Source of the DNA: Thermoplasmata archaeon
GTDB taxonomy: Archaea > Thermoplasmatota > Thermoplasmata > Thermoplasmatales > Thermoplasmataceae
Reading direction: 5' to 3'
Length of the DNA: 64,000 bases
Assembly (NCBI GenBank): GCA_021806295.1
Contig: JAJZXS010000035.1
Span: 1 to 64,000, forward strand
The notes beneath the pieces are model-generated. The model did not search any database, was not told the DNA's origin, and saw only the letters and a program-made list of their open reading frames with translations. The position numbers and the translations under genes were made by a program. Shown piece after piece: positions 17,831 through 25,919 of this stretch (the first letter of the stretch is position 1; every line of letters begins with the position of its first letter).

Positions 17831-19171
17831 ATGAAAGTACCACAATTATTCGGCACAAATGGAATCAGAGGGGTCCCGAACAATGATCTGACCCTGGAAC
17901 TTGCAACAGGCATAGGAAGGGCAGCAGGAACATTTTTTAATTCTCCGAAGATTGCAATGGCACGGGATACAAGGATAAGTGGAGATATGTTCTTATTTGC
18001 AGTTGCCTCAGGGGCAATGTCCACGGGCACAGATATAGTATACATAGGCGAGCTTCCAACACCGGGCCTTCAGTACTACTGTAAAGAAAATCATATCCCT
18101 GGCATAATGATAACTGCATCCCATAATCCTCCACAGTACAATGGAATAAAAGCAATAGACAGTGACGGTACAGAAATTGATGAGGAGAAAGAGGTAAAGA
18201 TAGAGGAAATCTATGAAAGCAGGAACTACAGAATGGCAGACTGGGATAGGATAGGAAACTACAGCTATGACAGCACCGGAATAGACCTTTACATGAATAG
18301 CATTATAGACTCTGTTAATTCAAAGGCCATATCTGAGAGCAATCTAAGGGTGGCGATAGACACTGGCAACGGGGCATCCTATTATACAAGCCCGGAAATA
18401 CTCACAAGGCTTAACTGCCATCCAGTTTCACTGAATGCAAACCCCGATGGAAAATTTTCCTCAAGAAACTCGGAGCCAAAACCGGAGAACCTTTCTGATC
18501 TCATATCTATAATGAAGACCGGAAAATTCAGCATTGGAATCGCCCATGATGGTGATGCTGATAGATGTGTCTTTATCGACGAAAAAGGTAATTTTGTGGA
18601 TGGTGACAGGAGCCTGGCCCTGATCACTAAACATACAGTAAAAAGAGGTAATTCTGTTGTTACCCCTGTAAGCAGCTCCGACGCACTCAGTGAAATATGC
18701 TCAGAAAAGGGGGCTAAATTAATTCTAACTAGAGTGGGGGCACCCATTGTCGCCAGGGCCATGATTGACAACAAGGCCACGATAGGCGGGGAAGAAAATG
18801 GTGGGATTATATATGGAAAGCACCAGTACTGCAGGGACGGCGCTATGACAATGGCCCTGATGCTGGATTTACTTGCCAGGGAAAAGAAACCATTATCGGA
18901 GCTTCTGAAAGATATCCCGGAGTATTACATGATAAAAACATCTGTTCCGAGAAACAGGGAATGGAATGAAATAAAAGAACTCATAACAAAAAAATTTACA
19001 GGCAAGATGTTCGACTTCACCGACGGCATAAAAGTTTATGATGCCGATGGATGGACTCTTATAAGGCCCTCAGGAACTGAAAAAATTATCCGTGTCTTTT
19101 CAGAGTCGAAATTCAGCGAAAAGGCAAAAAGTTACAATGAAGAATATGTAACATTTTTAAAAAATTTATAG
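17831..19171 (+). CDS. Phosphoglucosamine mutase / phosphomannomutase family
   Basis: This is an alpha-D-phosphohexomutase of about 446 residues. It interconverts sugar 1- and 6-phosphates needed for nucleotide sugars. Visible are the phosphoserine loop TASHNPPQYNG (Ser97), the metal loop DGDADR (240-245), the sugar-specificity loop GEENGG and the phosphate-binding RPSGTEKIIRV. GEENGG occurs in glucosamine- and mannose-type enzymes, so specificity stays open. The frame opens at 17771, but ATG 17831 gives the correct family N-terminus VPQLFGTNGIRG. It follows the glycosyltransferase by 19 bases and meets the next gene tail to tail. Confidence 0.93.
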   Translation: MKVPQLFGTNGIRGVPNNDLTLELATGIGRAAGTFFNSPKIAMARDTRISGDMFLFAVASGAMSTGTDIVYIGELPTPGLQYYCKENHIPGIMITASHNPPQYNGIKAIDSDGTEIDEEKEVKIEEIYESRNYRMADWDRIGNYSYDSTGIDLYMNSIIDSVNSKAISESNLRVAIDTGNGASYYTSPEILTRLNCHPVSLNANPDGKFSSRNSEPKPENLSDLISIMKTGKFSIGIAHDGDADRCVFIDEKGNFVDGDRSLALITKHTVKRGNSVVTPVSSSDALSEICSEKGAKLILTRVGAPIVARAMIDNKATIGGEENGGIIYGKHQYCRDGAMTMALMLDLLAREKKPLSELLKDIPEYYMIKTSVPRNREWNEIKELITKKFTGKMFDFTDGIKVYDADGWTLIRPSGTEKIIRVFSESKFSEKAKSYNEEYVTFLKNL

Positions 19172-19777
19172 ACTTTTATACATGTCAAAGAACCGGGTTA
19201 TCGCATTTATATTACCTGCGAGGCCGAACCAGATCAGGAGTATTCCTGTGGCGTATATATCTATTGAATAGAGATCAAAATGCGCAGTTATGAAAAACTG
19301 TACGATTGAAAATATTATTATTAATACAAGCCTGTCTGCCCTCCCGGCTATACCAGAATAATCACGTTTCAACCCCAGTGCCTGTGATTGTGTACCCATA
19401 TAACTTGTCAGAAGTATTCCAAGTATTGCAAACAATCCAAGGTACACATTGCCATAAATTGAAAAAGTCATGCCAAGAACTATAAACATATCTGAGTAAC
19501 GGTCGAATACGTGATCTAGCATGTCACCTTTCTTTGAAGAGAGGTTTTTCAACCTTGCTATTTTACCATCCAGCGCATCAAACAGTGCTGACATAACTAT
19601 CAATACAAATGCGAGCAGGAGAAAGTAATGCCCAAGATAATAGGATACGCCCCCTAAACCTGCAAAAATCAGAGATAAAATAGAGATAGTATTGGGATTA
19701 GTTCTTGAAAATTTTTCTGTAATTGGATCCAGGAATTTATCTGCATTTTTTCTGTAAGAGTCCAGTACCATAGGCAT
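19166..19777 (-). CDS. CDP-alcohol phosphatidyltransferase (archaetidylinositol-phosphate-synthase type)
   Basis: This is a membrane enzyme of 203 residues with the complete CDP-alcohol phosphotransferase signature DGx2ARx8Gx3Dx3D: Asp70-Gly71, Ala74-Arg75, Gly84, Asp88 and Asp92. It also has five to six hydrophobic helices. The family transfers a phosphoalcohol head group from a CDP-lipid. In archaea of this length the likely product is archaetidylinositol phosphate, but glycerol- or serine-type head groups cannot be excluded. It overlaps the convergent phosphohexomutase by six bases and lies 17 bases downstream of a glycosyltransferase in the same direction, consistent with polar-lipid assembly. 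Confidence 0.9.
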   Translation of the reverse strand: MPMVLDSYRKNADKFLDPITEKFSRTNPNTISILSLIFAGLGGVSYYLGHYFLLLAFVLIVMSALFDALDGKIARLKNLSSKKGDMLDHVFDRYSDMFIVLGMTFSIYGNVYLGLFAILGILLTSYMGTQSQALGLKRDYSGIAGRADRLVLIIIFSIVQFFITAHFDLYSIDIYATGILLIWFGLAGNINAITRFFDMYKSL

Positions 19778-19794
19778 GTATGAAAAGGTAATTA

Positions 19795-21012
19795 TTAAAT
19801 TGTTGTCTTTCCAGTTTTCTTTACCTTATGCCACACACGCTTTGCACCTGTGATTTCCAGGAACATTGTATATATAGATATCAGCGAATTTATGGTAAGG
19901 TATACATAAATCAATGGCAGATAAATTGCATTCTGCTTTTTCTTGATAAGTACAAGGATGAAAGCGGCAGCGTATATTATCAGAGATATAACTATAAGGG
20001 ATATAAAATAGGTTCTCATTGAATGCACGAACGGGTTATAAAAGTTCAGCAGTGATATGTACATCCATCCGAAAAACAGTATGCCTGAAAATGTCGGTGC
20101 AAGTAAGATCATCAGGGCATCCAAATCTGCGAATCTGCTCAGTTTCTTTTTTGAATGAATAAAAACCTGATGATACCCTCTAAGCCACCTTGTCCTCTGC
20201 TTAAAGTATTCTGAATACGATGCAGGTGTCTCCTGAAGTACCTTGGCACTGCTAAGGTATGCAGACCTGTAGCGGGAATTTGATATCCTCAGTGAGCTTT
20301 CCAGGTCTTCTGTGAGGAACTTATCATCCCAGCCACCTATGTTTTTTATTACATGCCTCTTAAAATACTGGTTTGAACCTGCAACAGGGACGAATAGATT
20401 TAGGTGTGTTCTTCCTATAAGGGTGGCCTTTACAAGTATCTCATCTATTACTGCAAGCCTTGTGAATATATTTTCCTCCCTATTTATATAGGAATTGTAT
20501 CCCTGCAGAACATCCACATTGAAGTAATTCATCCCATAAACGGCGTTTTCAAGTGTGTTTCTCAGCAGCATGGTGTCTGCATCATAGGTTGCTATGACTT
20601 CTCCTCTTGATTTTTCGAAGCAGAAGTTGAGCGCCGAAGCCTTGCTCTTTCCATCTGGCCTGTTGAATACCTTTACCCTGCTATCCTTATATTCGAATTC
20701 CCTGGCTATTTTATATGTATTGTCGCTGGAATTATCAACAACCACGAATAGTTCAAAGTTCGTATAGGATTGATTAAGAATGGATTCTATGGTTCTCGAT
20801 ATAACAGTTTCTTCATTCTTGGCCGGGACAATTATGCTTACGAGAGGCTTATACATCTTGAACCCTGAAAACTGCACCCCATCCAAACTTGAAAAATCTA
20901 TATCGTATTTTGTAAATTCCTTATACCCGTAAAACAGTATCGGGAACTGGTAAATAACATAAACGAGACCTATAGCAACAAGTGCAAGGCCAATAGCCTG
21001 AAGTATATCCAT
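19795..21012 (-). CDS. Glycosyltransferase family 2, processive type
   Basis: This 405-residue membrane glycosyltransferase has an N-terminal helix, a GT-A domain from about residue 55 and three to four C-terminal helices. The D,D,D,QxxRW set of processive beta-glycosyltransferases is complete: VVVDNSSDN, ATYDADTM (Asp144/Asp146), FLTEDLESS and QRTRWLRG. Members polymerise or transfer sugars to lipids at the membrane (cellulose, hyaluronan or poly-GlcNAc synthase-like). In a wall-less acidophile a lipoglycan or exopolysaccharide is a plausible product, but this is inference. It is co-directional with the CDP-alcohol phosphotransferase gene. Confidence 0.9.
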   Translation of the reverse strand: MDILQAIGLALVAIGLVYVIYQFPILFYGYKEFTKYDIDFSSLDGVQFSGFKMYKPLVSIIVPAKNEETVISRTIESILNQSYTNFELFVVVDNSSDNTYKIAREFEYKDSRVKVFNRPDGKSKASALNFCFEKSRGEVIATYDADTMLLRNTLENAVYGMNYFNVDVLQGYNSYINREENIFTRLAVIDEILVKATLIGRTHLNLFVPVAGSNQYFKRHVIKNIGGWDDKFLTEDLESSLRISNSRYRSAYLSSAKVLQETPASYSEYFKQRTRWLRGYHQVFIHSKKKLSRFADLDALMILLAPTFSGILFFGWMYISLLNFYNPFVHSMRTYFISLIVISLIIYAAAFILVLIKKKQNAIYLPLIYVYLTINSLISIYTMFLEITGAKRVWHKVKKTGKTTI

Positions 21013-21118
21013 TTTAAGTAGGTATCCATCCAGTATATATAAATTCTTTTCTATTACATTATTATGTATAAATTTAAATTTCCGTATTTTTTAAATAATC
21101 TAAAATTATATTAGTAAC

Positions 21119-21907
21119 ATGGTTCCAAGGGTTATGACTGTTGCATCCACAGATTCCGGTGGGGGAGCAGGTGTTATGGCTGATTTAAAAACTTTTACAG
21201 CAATGAAGGTGTTTGGAACAGCAGTGATCGTTTCACTTACTGCACAGAACAGTGTTACAGTAAAATCTATTTATGAACTTCCCGTGTCATTCATTAATGA
21301 CCAGTTCGATGCAGTAATGGAAGATATTGGTACTGATTCTGCCAAGACAGGCATGCTCTATTCAGAGGAGATCATATCGGCGGTCACAGAAAAATTTCAG
21401 CAGTATAATGTAAATAACATTGTTGTAGACCCCGTGATGATCTCCAAAACCAATGCAAGATTATTGAAAGAGGATGCGGTTTCCACCATGGTGAATAAAC
21501 TCATGAAAATTGCTACACTGGTAACGCCTAACATACCAGAAAGCGAGGTCATTTCATCTATTAAGATTGATTCTGTAATGGATGCAAGGGTTGCAGCAAA
21601 GAAAATATATGAGATGACAGGTGCTGCAGTTCTGGTCAAGGGAGGGCATTCTGGTGGAAGTATATCCACAGATATACTTTATGATGGGCATGAGTACAGT
21701 GAATTTTCCGGTACAAGGATTGATACCAGGAATACACACGGCACAGGCGATACCCTGTCTGCCTCTATAGCATCCGGCCTGGCATCGGGCATGACACTGC
21801 ATAAATCAATTTCAGAGGCAAGAAAATATATAGAAGGAGCAATCGAGAATTCATTTCCCATGGGTAAGGGCTATGGGGCACTTTCACATTTCTGGGCGAT
21901 AAAATGA
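21119..21907 (+). CDS. thiD: Hydroxymethylpyrimidine/phosphomethylpyrimidine kinase
   Basis: ThiD, 262 residues, phosphorylates HMP and HMP-phosphate to HMP-diphosphate, one of the two halves of thiamine. The ribokinase-fold signatures are present: TDSGGGAGVMADLKTF at the N-terminus, VLVKGGHSGG in the middle, and NTHGTGDTLSASIASGLA with the catalytic-Asp block GTGD. Length is that of stand-alone ThiD without the ThiN or ThiE extension seen in many archaea. It heads the thiD-AIRS-thiE operon. I looked for a TPP riboswitch in the 100 bases upstream and found none. Confidence 0.95.
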   Translation: MVPRVMTVASTDSGGGAGVMADLKTFTAMKVFGTAVIVSLTAQNSVTVKSIYELPVSFINDQFDAVMEDIGTDSAKTGMLYSEEIISAVTEKFQQYNVNNIVVDPVMISKTNARLLKEDAVSTMVNKLMKIATLVTPNIPESEVISSIKIDSVMDARVAAKKIYEMTGAAVLVKGGHSGGSISTDILYDGHEYSEFSGTRIDTRNTHGTGDTLSASIASGLASGMTLHKSISEARKYIEGAIENSFPMGKGYGALSHFWAIK

Positions 21908-22935
21908 TAGGGAAGATATCAAGAAAATTTTTTGAAGAAAACATAATAAACAGGATTGGAGCTGTGAGGAAAGATGTTACAGTACCACCACGCAATGGCG
22001 TCGATGTAGGTATTATTGCAATTAATGGAAGCTACATGGCAGTAACCACAGACCCTCTTTACATTGACAGGTCTTTCGGATTTAAAAAAGCGGCTTGGTT
22101 TGCATTTCACATACTTGCATCTGACCTTTTTACATCAGGAATCAGGGCCAGCTATATGAGTATAGACCTGAATCTGCCTGAAGAAATTACAGACGAACAG
22201 TTCAACGAAATATGGGATGTTATACATGGTGAATGCGAAAAATACGGCATTGAAGTGGTTACAGGCCATACTGCCAGATACGCCGGAGTTTCATTTCCCA
22301 TGGTAGGTGGCGTTACACTGATGGGGGTAGGTGACAAATACATAACAACAGAGAATGCCTCCCCTGGAGATGTAATTATAATGGCAAGAAGCTGCGGACT
22401 TGAGGCCTCCATCATACTTGCATATACATTTCCAGAATATGTAAGGGAAAAACTGGGAAATAATACACTGAAGGCTATTCAGAATAAATTTTATACAATG
22501 ACCTGCGTGCCTGAGGAACTAATGGCTATAGATTATGGGATAGGTGACAGGATAACATCAATGCACGATGCCACAGAGGGTGGATTGCTGAATTCTGTTT
22601 ACGAAATTGGCTATGCTTCCGGCAATGGGGTCATGATAAAATATAACGGCATTATTATTGATAATGATATTGCTGCTATTTGCTCGCTTTTCAATATAAA
22701 TCCAATGAGGTCCATAAGCGAGGGGACATTACTTCTCACCGTTAAGCCAGAATATGCAAATGAATTTACAGAGATGCTCAGGAAAAATGGGGTCAATGCC
22801 AGTATAATAGGAGAGGTTACAGAAAAGGCCAGGGGAATGAAATTGGTCCAAAATGGTAAGGAATCAGAAATAAATCCTGAGGAAGACCAGCTATGGGGAG
22901 CCGTTTCCGATGGCATAAGGAGGGGATTAAAATGA
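21904..22935 (+). CDS. AIR synthase-superfamily protein (HypE/ThiL-like)
   Basis: This is a 343-residue protein of the PurM/AIRS-HypE-ThiL-SelD superfamily, ATP-using dimeric enzymes. Superfamily features include the N-terminal D-V-G/VTTDPLY region, AFHILASDLFTSGIR, the glycine-rich VTGHTARYAGVSFPMVGG and MHDATEGGLLNSVYEI. It reads more like the HypE-related archaeal subgroup than canonical ThiL. However, it sits between thiD and thiE with ATGA overlaps on both sides, and no hydrogenase maturation genes are visible. A thiamine-phosphate kinase role is therefore an attractive inference. Confidence is high for the superfamily, low for the function. Confidence 0.8.
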   Translation: MIGKISRKFFEENIINRIGAVRKDVTVPPRNGVDVGIIAINGSYMAVTTDPLYIDRSFGFKKAAWFAFHILASDLFTSGIRASYMSIDLNLPEEITDEQFNEIWDVIHGECEKYGIEVVTGHTARYAGVSFPMVGGVTLMGVGDKYITTENASPGDVIIMARSCGLEASIILAYTFPEYVREKLGNNTLKAIQNKFYTMTCVPEELMAIDYGIGDRITSMHDATEGGLLNSVYEIGYASGNGVMIKYNGIIIDNDIAAICSLFNINPMRSISEGTLLLTVKPEYANEFTEMLRKNGVNASIIGEVTEKARGMKLVQNGKESEINPEEDQLWGAVSDGIRRGLK

Positions 22936-23552
22936 AACTGGGTGGATTATACCTGGTTACACCCCCATATACCGGAATAGAAATATTTACGGCAACAGAA
23001 AAAGCCCTGAGGAGTGGGGTCAATATACTGCAGTACAGGGATAAGGAACCTTCATTCCGTAAAAAAATGGAAAGGGCACAAAAATTCCGGGATATGTGCA
23101 GAGAGTACAGCATTCCATTTATCGTTGATGATGATCCTGTTTTGATGGACATAGTAGGTGCTGACGGAATCCATATCGGTAAGGATGATGTCCCATTTGA
23201 GTATGTGAAATCAAAATATCCTGAAAAAATAATAGGGGTATCTACATATGGCAGTCCTGAAGATGCAGTTAAGTTTCAGAAACTCGGAGCAGATTATGTT
23301 GCTTTCGGGTCTTTTTTCAGTACGAAAACAAAGAATGATGCTACAATGTGCGATATAAATATCCTTGATAGGCTGGATGATATTAAAATACCTGTATTTG
23401 TGATAGGTGGAATAAACAGAGGGAATGTAGATGATGTACTGAAATATAAAATCTCAGGAATTGCAGTGGTTTCAGCAATTTATTCAAGCAATGATATTGA
23501 GGCAGAGGTATCTTACTATCTGGAAAAATTAAAGAAATACGGCATATCGTGA
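22932..23552 (+). CDS. thiE: Thiamine-phosphate synthase
   Basis: ThiE, 206 residues, condenses HMP-diphosphate with hydroxyethylthiazole phosphate to thiamine phosphate. The TIM-barrel motifs are clear: LYLVTPP, NILQYRDKEPS, FIVDDDPVLMDIVGADGIHIG, IGVSTYGSPEDA and ADYVAFGSFFSTKTK, followed by FVIGGINRGN. The reading frame opens at 22893, but ATG 22932 forms an ATGA overlap with the preceding stop and has GGAGGGG six bases upstream. It completes a three-gene thiamine operon whose product is also the ligand of the riboswitch at about 43.9 kb. Confidence 0.95.
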   Translation: MKLGGLYLVTPPYTGIEIFTATEKALRSGVNILQYRDKEPSFRKKMERAQKFRDMCREYSIPFIVDDDPVLMDIVGADGIHIGKDDVPFEYVKSKYPEKIIGVSTYGSPEDAVKFQKLGADYVAFGSFFSTKTKNDATMCDINILDRLDDIKIPVFVIGGINRGNVDDVLKYKISGIAVVSAIYSSNDIEAEVSYYLEKLKKYGIS

Positions 23553-23598
23553 AAATAATTGTACAGAAAAAATATAATACATATTTATATACACAACA

Positions 23599-24369
23599 AT
23601 GAAAATCGAACAGGCCCTTATTTCACAGTTAATGATTCTGCTCAATATAAAAAATGGTAAAACAAGACCCTCAGAGATATCAAAGGAACTGGACATAACA
23701 CTTCAGGGTGTGGTTTACCATATAAAGATACTGAAGGAAAAGGGATTCATAGACGAAAAAAACAGTATTACAAAGGAAGGTTTTGACTTTCTTTACAATG
23801 GTCTAAATTACATAGAAGATTTTGTGCATTCAAGCCTTATAAGTATAGATTCTTCACTGGTATGGGAGGTCATATCGGATGAGGATATAGTATCCGGGCA
23901 GAAAGTTTCACTTTACATGGACGGAGGATACCTTCATGCAGGGCTATACAATGGCAAAGGGGCGCATGGCATTGCCGTAAAAGATTCCAGGAAAAATGAA
24001 TGCACCGGAGTTACAGCAGTTAGGGAGATTATTAAAATTAATAAATCCAGGATAATTATAACTGCTTTCAACAATGTGGAAAAAGTACAGGATATGAAAA
24101 TTCTGGCTGCAACCATAAAGGATTATATAAACAGTATAAAATTTGATTTTATTGGGGTTACTGGAGAAATGGCCAAAACCCTCACTGATACGCTGGAAAT
24201 CAAACCCGACTTTGAATACGCTTCTATCAATGCAGCATTTGAGGCTGCAAAGAGGGGATTTACAACGCTCATACTTGTATCTGATAGATTTTTCCATTTC
24301 TCACTGAATGAAATTAGGGAACTTCAGGCAAAGAATCCCACTGTTGAACTGGATTTAAAACATATATAA
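23599..24369 (+). CDS. Winged-helix transcriptional regulator (archaeal, COG1497-like)
   Basis: This 256-residue protein has an N-terminal winged helix-turn-helix (TRPSEISKELDITLQGVVYHIKILKEKGFI, about residues 20-55) fused to a roughly 180-residue alpha/beta domain that I cannot name. It resembles archaeal regulators of the COG1497 type, but this is from memory. It lies 46 bases after thiE in the same direction, with its own TATA-like AATATAATAC in between. Regulation of the thiamine genes is possible, though the C-terminal domain is not the ThiN domain of the known archaeal ThiR. The effector is unknown. Confidence 0.75.
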   Translation: MKIEQALISQLMILLNIKNGKTRPSEISKELDITLQGVVYHIKILKEKGFIDEKNSITKEGFDFLYNGLNYIEDFVHSSLISIDSSLVWEVISDEDIVSGQKVSLYMDGGYLHAGLYNGKGAHGIAVKDSRKNECTGVTAVREIIKINKSRIIITAFNNVEKVQDMKILAATIKDYINSIKFDFIGVTGEMAKTLTDTLEIKPDFEYASINAAFEAAKRGFTTLILVSDRFFHFSLNEIRELQAKNPTVELDLKHI

Positions 24370-24592
24370 ACTGCATTTGACCTGACCTGGCCGAAAAATG
24401 TTCCATTCAATTAAGAGGTATGATAAATATATTTTTAATAATATATTTATATCAATATATGTTATTTAAAGTAGTCTCGGCTAGTATTATAATCATATAT
24501 GGATAAAAGTAATTTTTGGGCATTTTTATAAATATTTAAATAAGACTTTATTATAAAGGTTGATAATAGAGGTGTAAAAATTATGGAGGACG

Positions 24593-24985
24593 ATGAAAGT
24601 GGCAGTAGGGGTACATATCATAGCGGATTTATACGGTGTAGATGCAGAGTTAATATCTAGCGCTGATGGTATTTCACCTATTATTGAGAATGCTATCAAG
24701 GAGGGGAACCTTACAGAGATTTCCTCGCAGTACTATCAGTTCAGGCCCATGGGCGCCAGTGGCATAGCGCTTCTGGCTGAATCCCATTTATCATTCCACA
24801 CATGGCCGGAACACGGGCTGGTAACACTGGATATATACACATGCGGGGAACACAGCAACGCTGATAGAGCCTTTAATTATCTTTTGAATGTATTGCATCC
24901 GACGTCTATAGAATACAAGAAACTTGAAAGGGGTAGCAAAATAGAGGAAAACGTAAAAATTGACAATCCACAGATGATGCTGTGA
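24593..24985 (+). CDS. speD: S-adenosylmethionine decarboxylase proenzyme
   Basis: This is a class 1B prokaryotic AdoMet decarboxylase, 130 residues, that makes decarboxylated AdoMet for spermidine-type polyamines. It self-cleaves to generate a pyruvoyl cofactor. The cleavage site LAESHLSFHTWPE places Ser64 as the pyruvoyl precursor, with His69 and Cys84 (IYTCGEH) matching the processing and catalytic residues of the family. Length is normal. GGAGG sits before ATG 24593 and decides the start. The stop is followed after four bases by a transporter-like gene that begins with TTG. Confidence 0.96.
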   Translation: MKVAVGVHIIADLYGVDAELISSADGISPIIENAIKEGNLTEISSQYYQFRPMGASGIALLAESHLSFHTWPEHGLVTLDIYTCGEHSNADRAFNYLLNVLHPTSIEYKKLERGSKIEENVKIDNPQMML

Positions 24986-24989
24986 TACA

Positions 24990-25910
24990 TTGAAAAAAGG
25001 ATTTATTTTATTTTTTTTCTTGTTTTTGTTGTTTTTTCTTGACATCTTAATAGGAATTTATCATATAACTTCCATTTACAAAATTTTAGTTTTGCCGGAT
25101 ATCCTGATTTCTGTGGCATCCATATATACTGGAGGTGATGTATTTCTTGATGTTTCATACAGTATTGGAAAATCTTATTCATTATCGGAAAAGAATATTG
25201 GCCTCTTTATTGTAGGTTTTGCAGCGATAGTTGATGAAATAGCAATGTCTGTTATGGCAGCTATAGAAAACCTTGGCACCGTTAGTTTCGGCACAATTCA
25301 GGGTTCTAATGTTATTACCCTGCTGGCATTTTTTATACTTATACCTTTATATTACAGAAAGGGGATTTCCAGATTCAGGGTTGATTCATATGTTATATTG
25401 GCAACTTCAGGAATACTTATATTGCTTTCGTTTTATTTTGTAAAGGTGCCATTCTATCTGGGATTTATCACCCTAATCATATTTATATATTACATAGTCA
25501 AGAAATCCAGGTCTGGAACAAATGATGAAGTTATCAATGTAGAGGAGGTATATCCATCATATTACGGGATAATGGCCCTGGTTTCCATAGCTCTTGCATC
25601 ATATAACATGATAGATTCTGCGGTTATTATATCACAGGTAACCGGCATTAACACATTTATTTCGTCATTTCTGCTTCTTGGCTTCTTCGGTTCACTGCCA
25701 GAAATAATGATGATGTTTATTTCAATAAAAAATGGAAGGAATGATGTGTCTGTAGGATTAATAACTGGAAGCACAGTATACAAGGAAACAGCACTGTTTT
25801 CTATAATAGCTTTTATAGGAACCATGACTTTTTACAAGTCATTTTTTTCCATGATTATTATGGTTTTACTTTCTATAGTTCTTGTAATATACACCATCAT
25901 CTTCAAATAG
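24990..25910 (+). CDS. CaCA-type cation exchanger-like membrane protein
   Basis: This 306-residue membrane protein has about ten helices and two inverted alpha-repeats: VGFAAIVDEIAMSVMAA with IQGSNVITL, and LGFFGSLPEIMMMFISIKNG with LITGSTVYKE. This is the sodium/calcium exchanger (YrbG-like) pattern. The first repeat has Asp-Glu where Pro-Glu is usual, and the second ends GST rather than GSN, so ion selectivity may differ. The only upstream start is TTG 24990, five bases after speD; the next in-frame ATG would remove the first helices. Its first 60 bases are extremely T-rich (FFFLFLLFFLD). Confidence 0.75.
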   Translation: MKKGFILFFFLFLLFFLDILIGIYHITSIYKILVLPDILISVASIYTGGDVFLDVSYSIGKSYSLSEKNIGLFIVGFAAIVDEIAMSVMAAIENLGTVSFGTIQGSNVITLLAFFILIPLYYRKGISRFRVDSYVILATSGILILLSFYFVKVPFYLGFITLIIFIYYIVKKSRSGTNDEVINVEEVYPSYYGIMALVSIALASYNMIDSAVIISQVTGINTFISSFLLLGFFGSLPEIMMMFISIKNGRNDVSVGLITGSTVYKETALFSIIAFIGTMTFYKSFFSMIIMVLLSIVLVIYTIIFK

Positions 25911-25919
25911 TTAGATATA

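Noticed and set aside
21013..21118. Possible second TPP riboswitch before thiD
   Set aside because: The conserved CTGAGA and CCTGAT blocks are absent; the region is only AT-rich promoter-like sequence.
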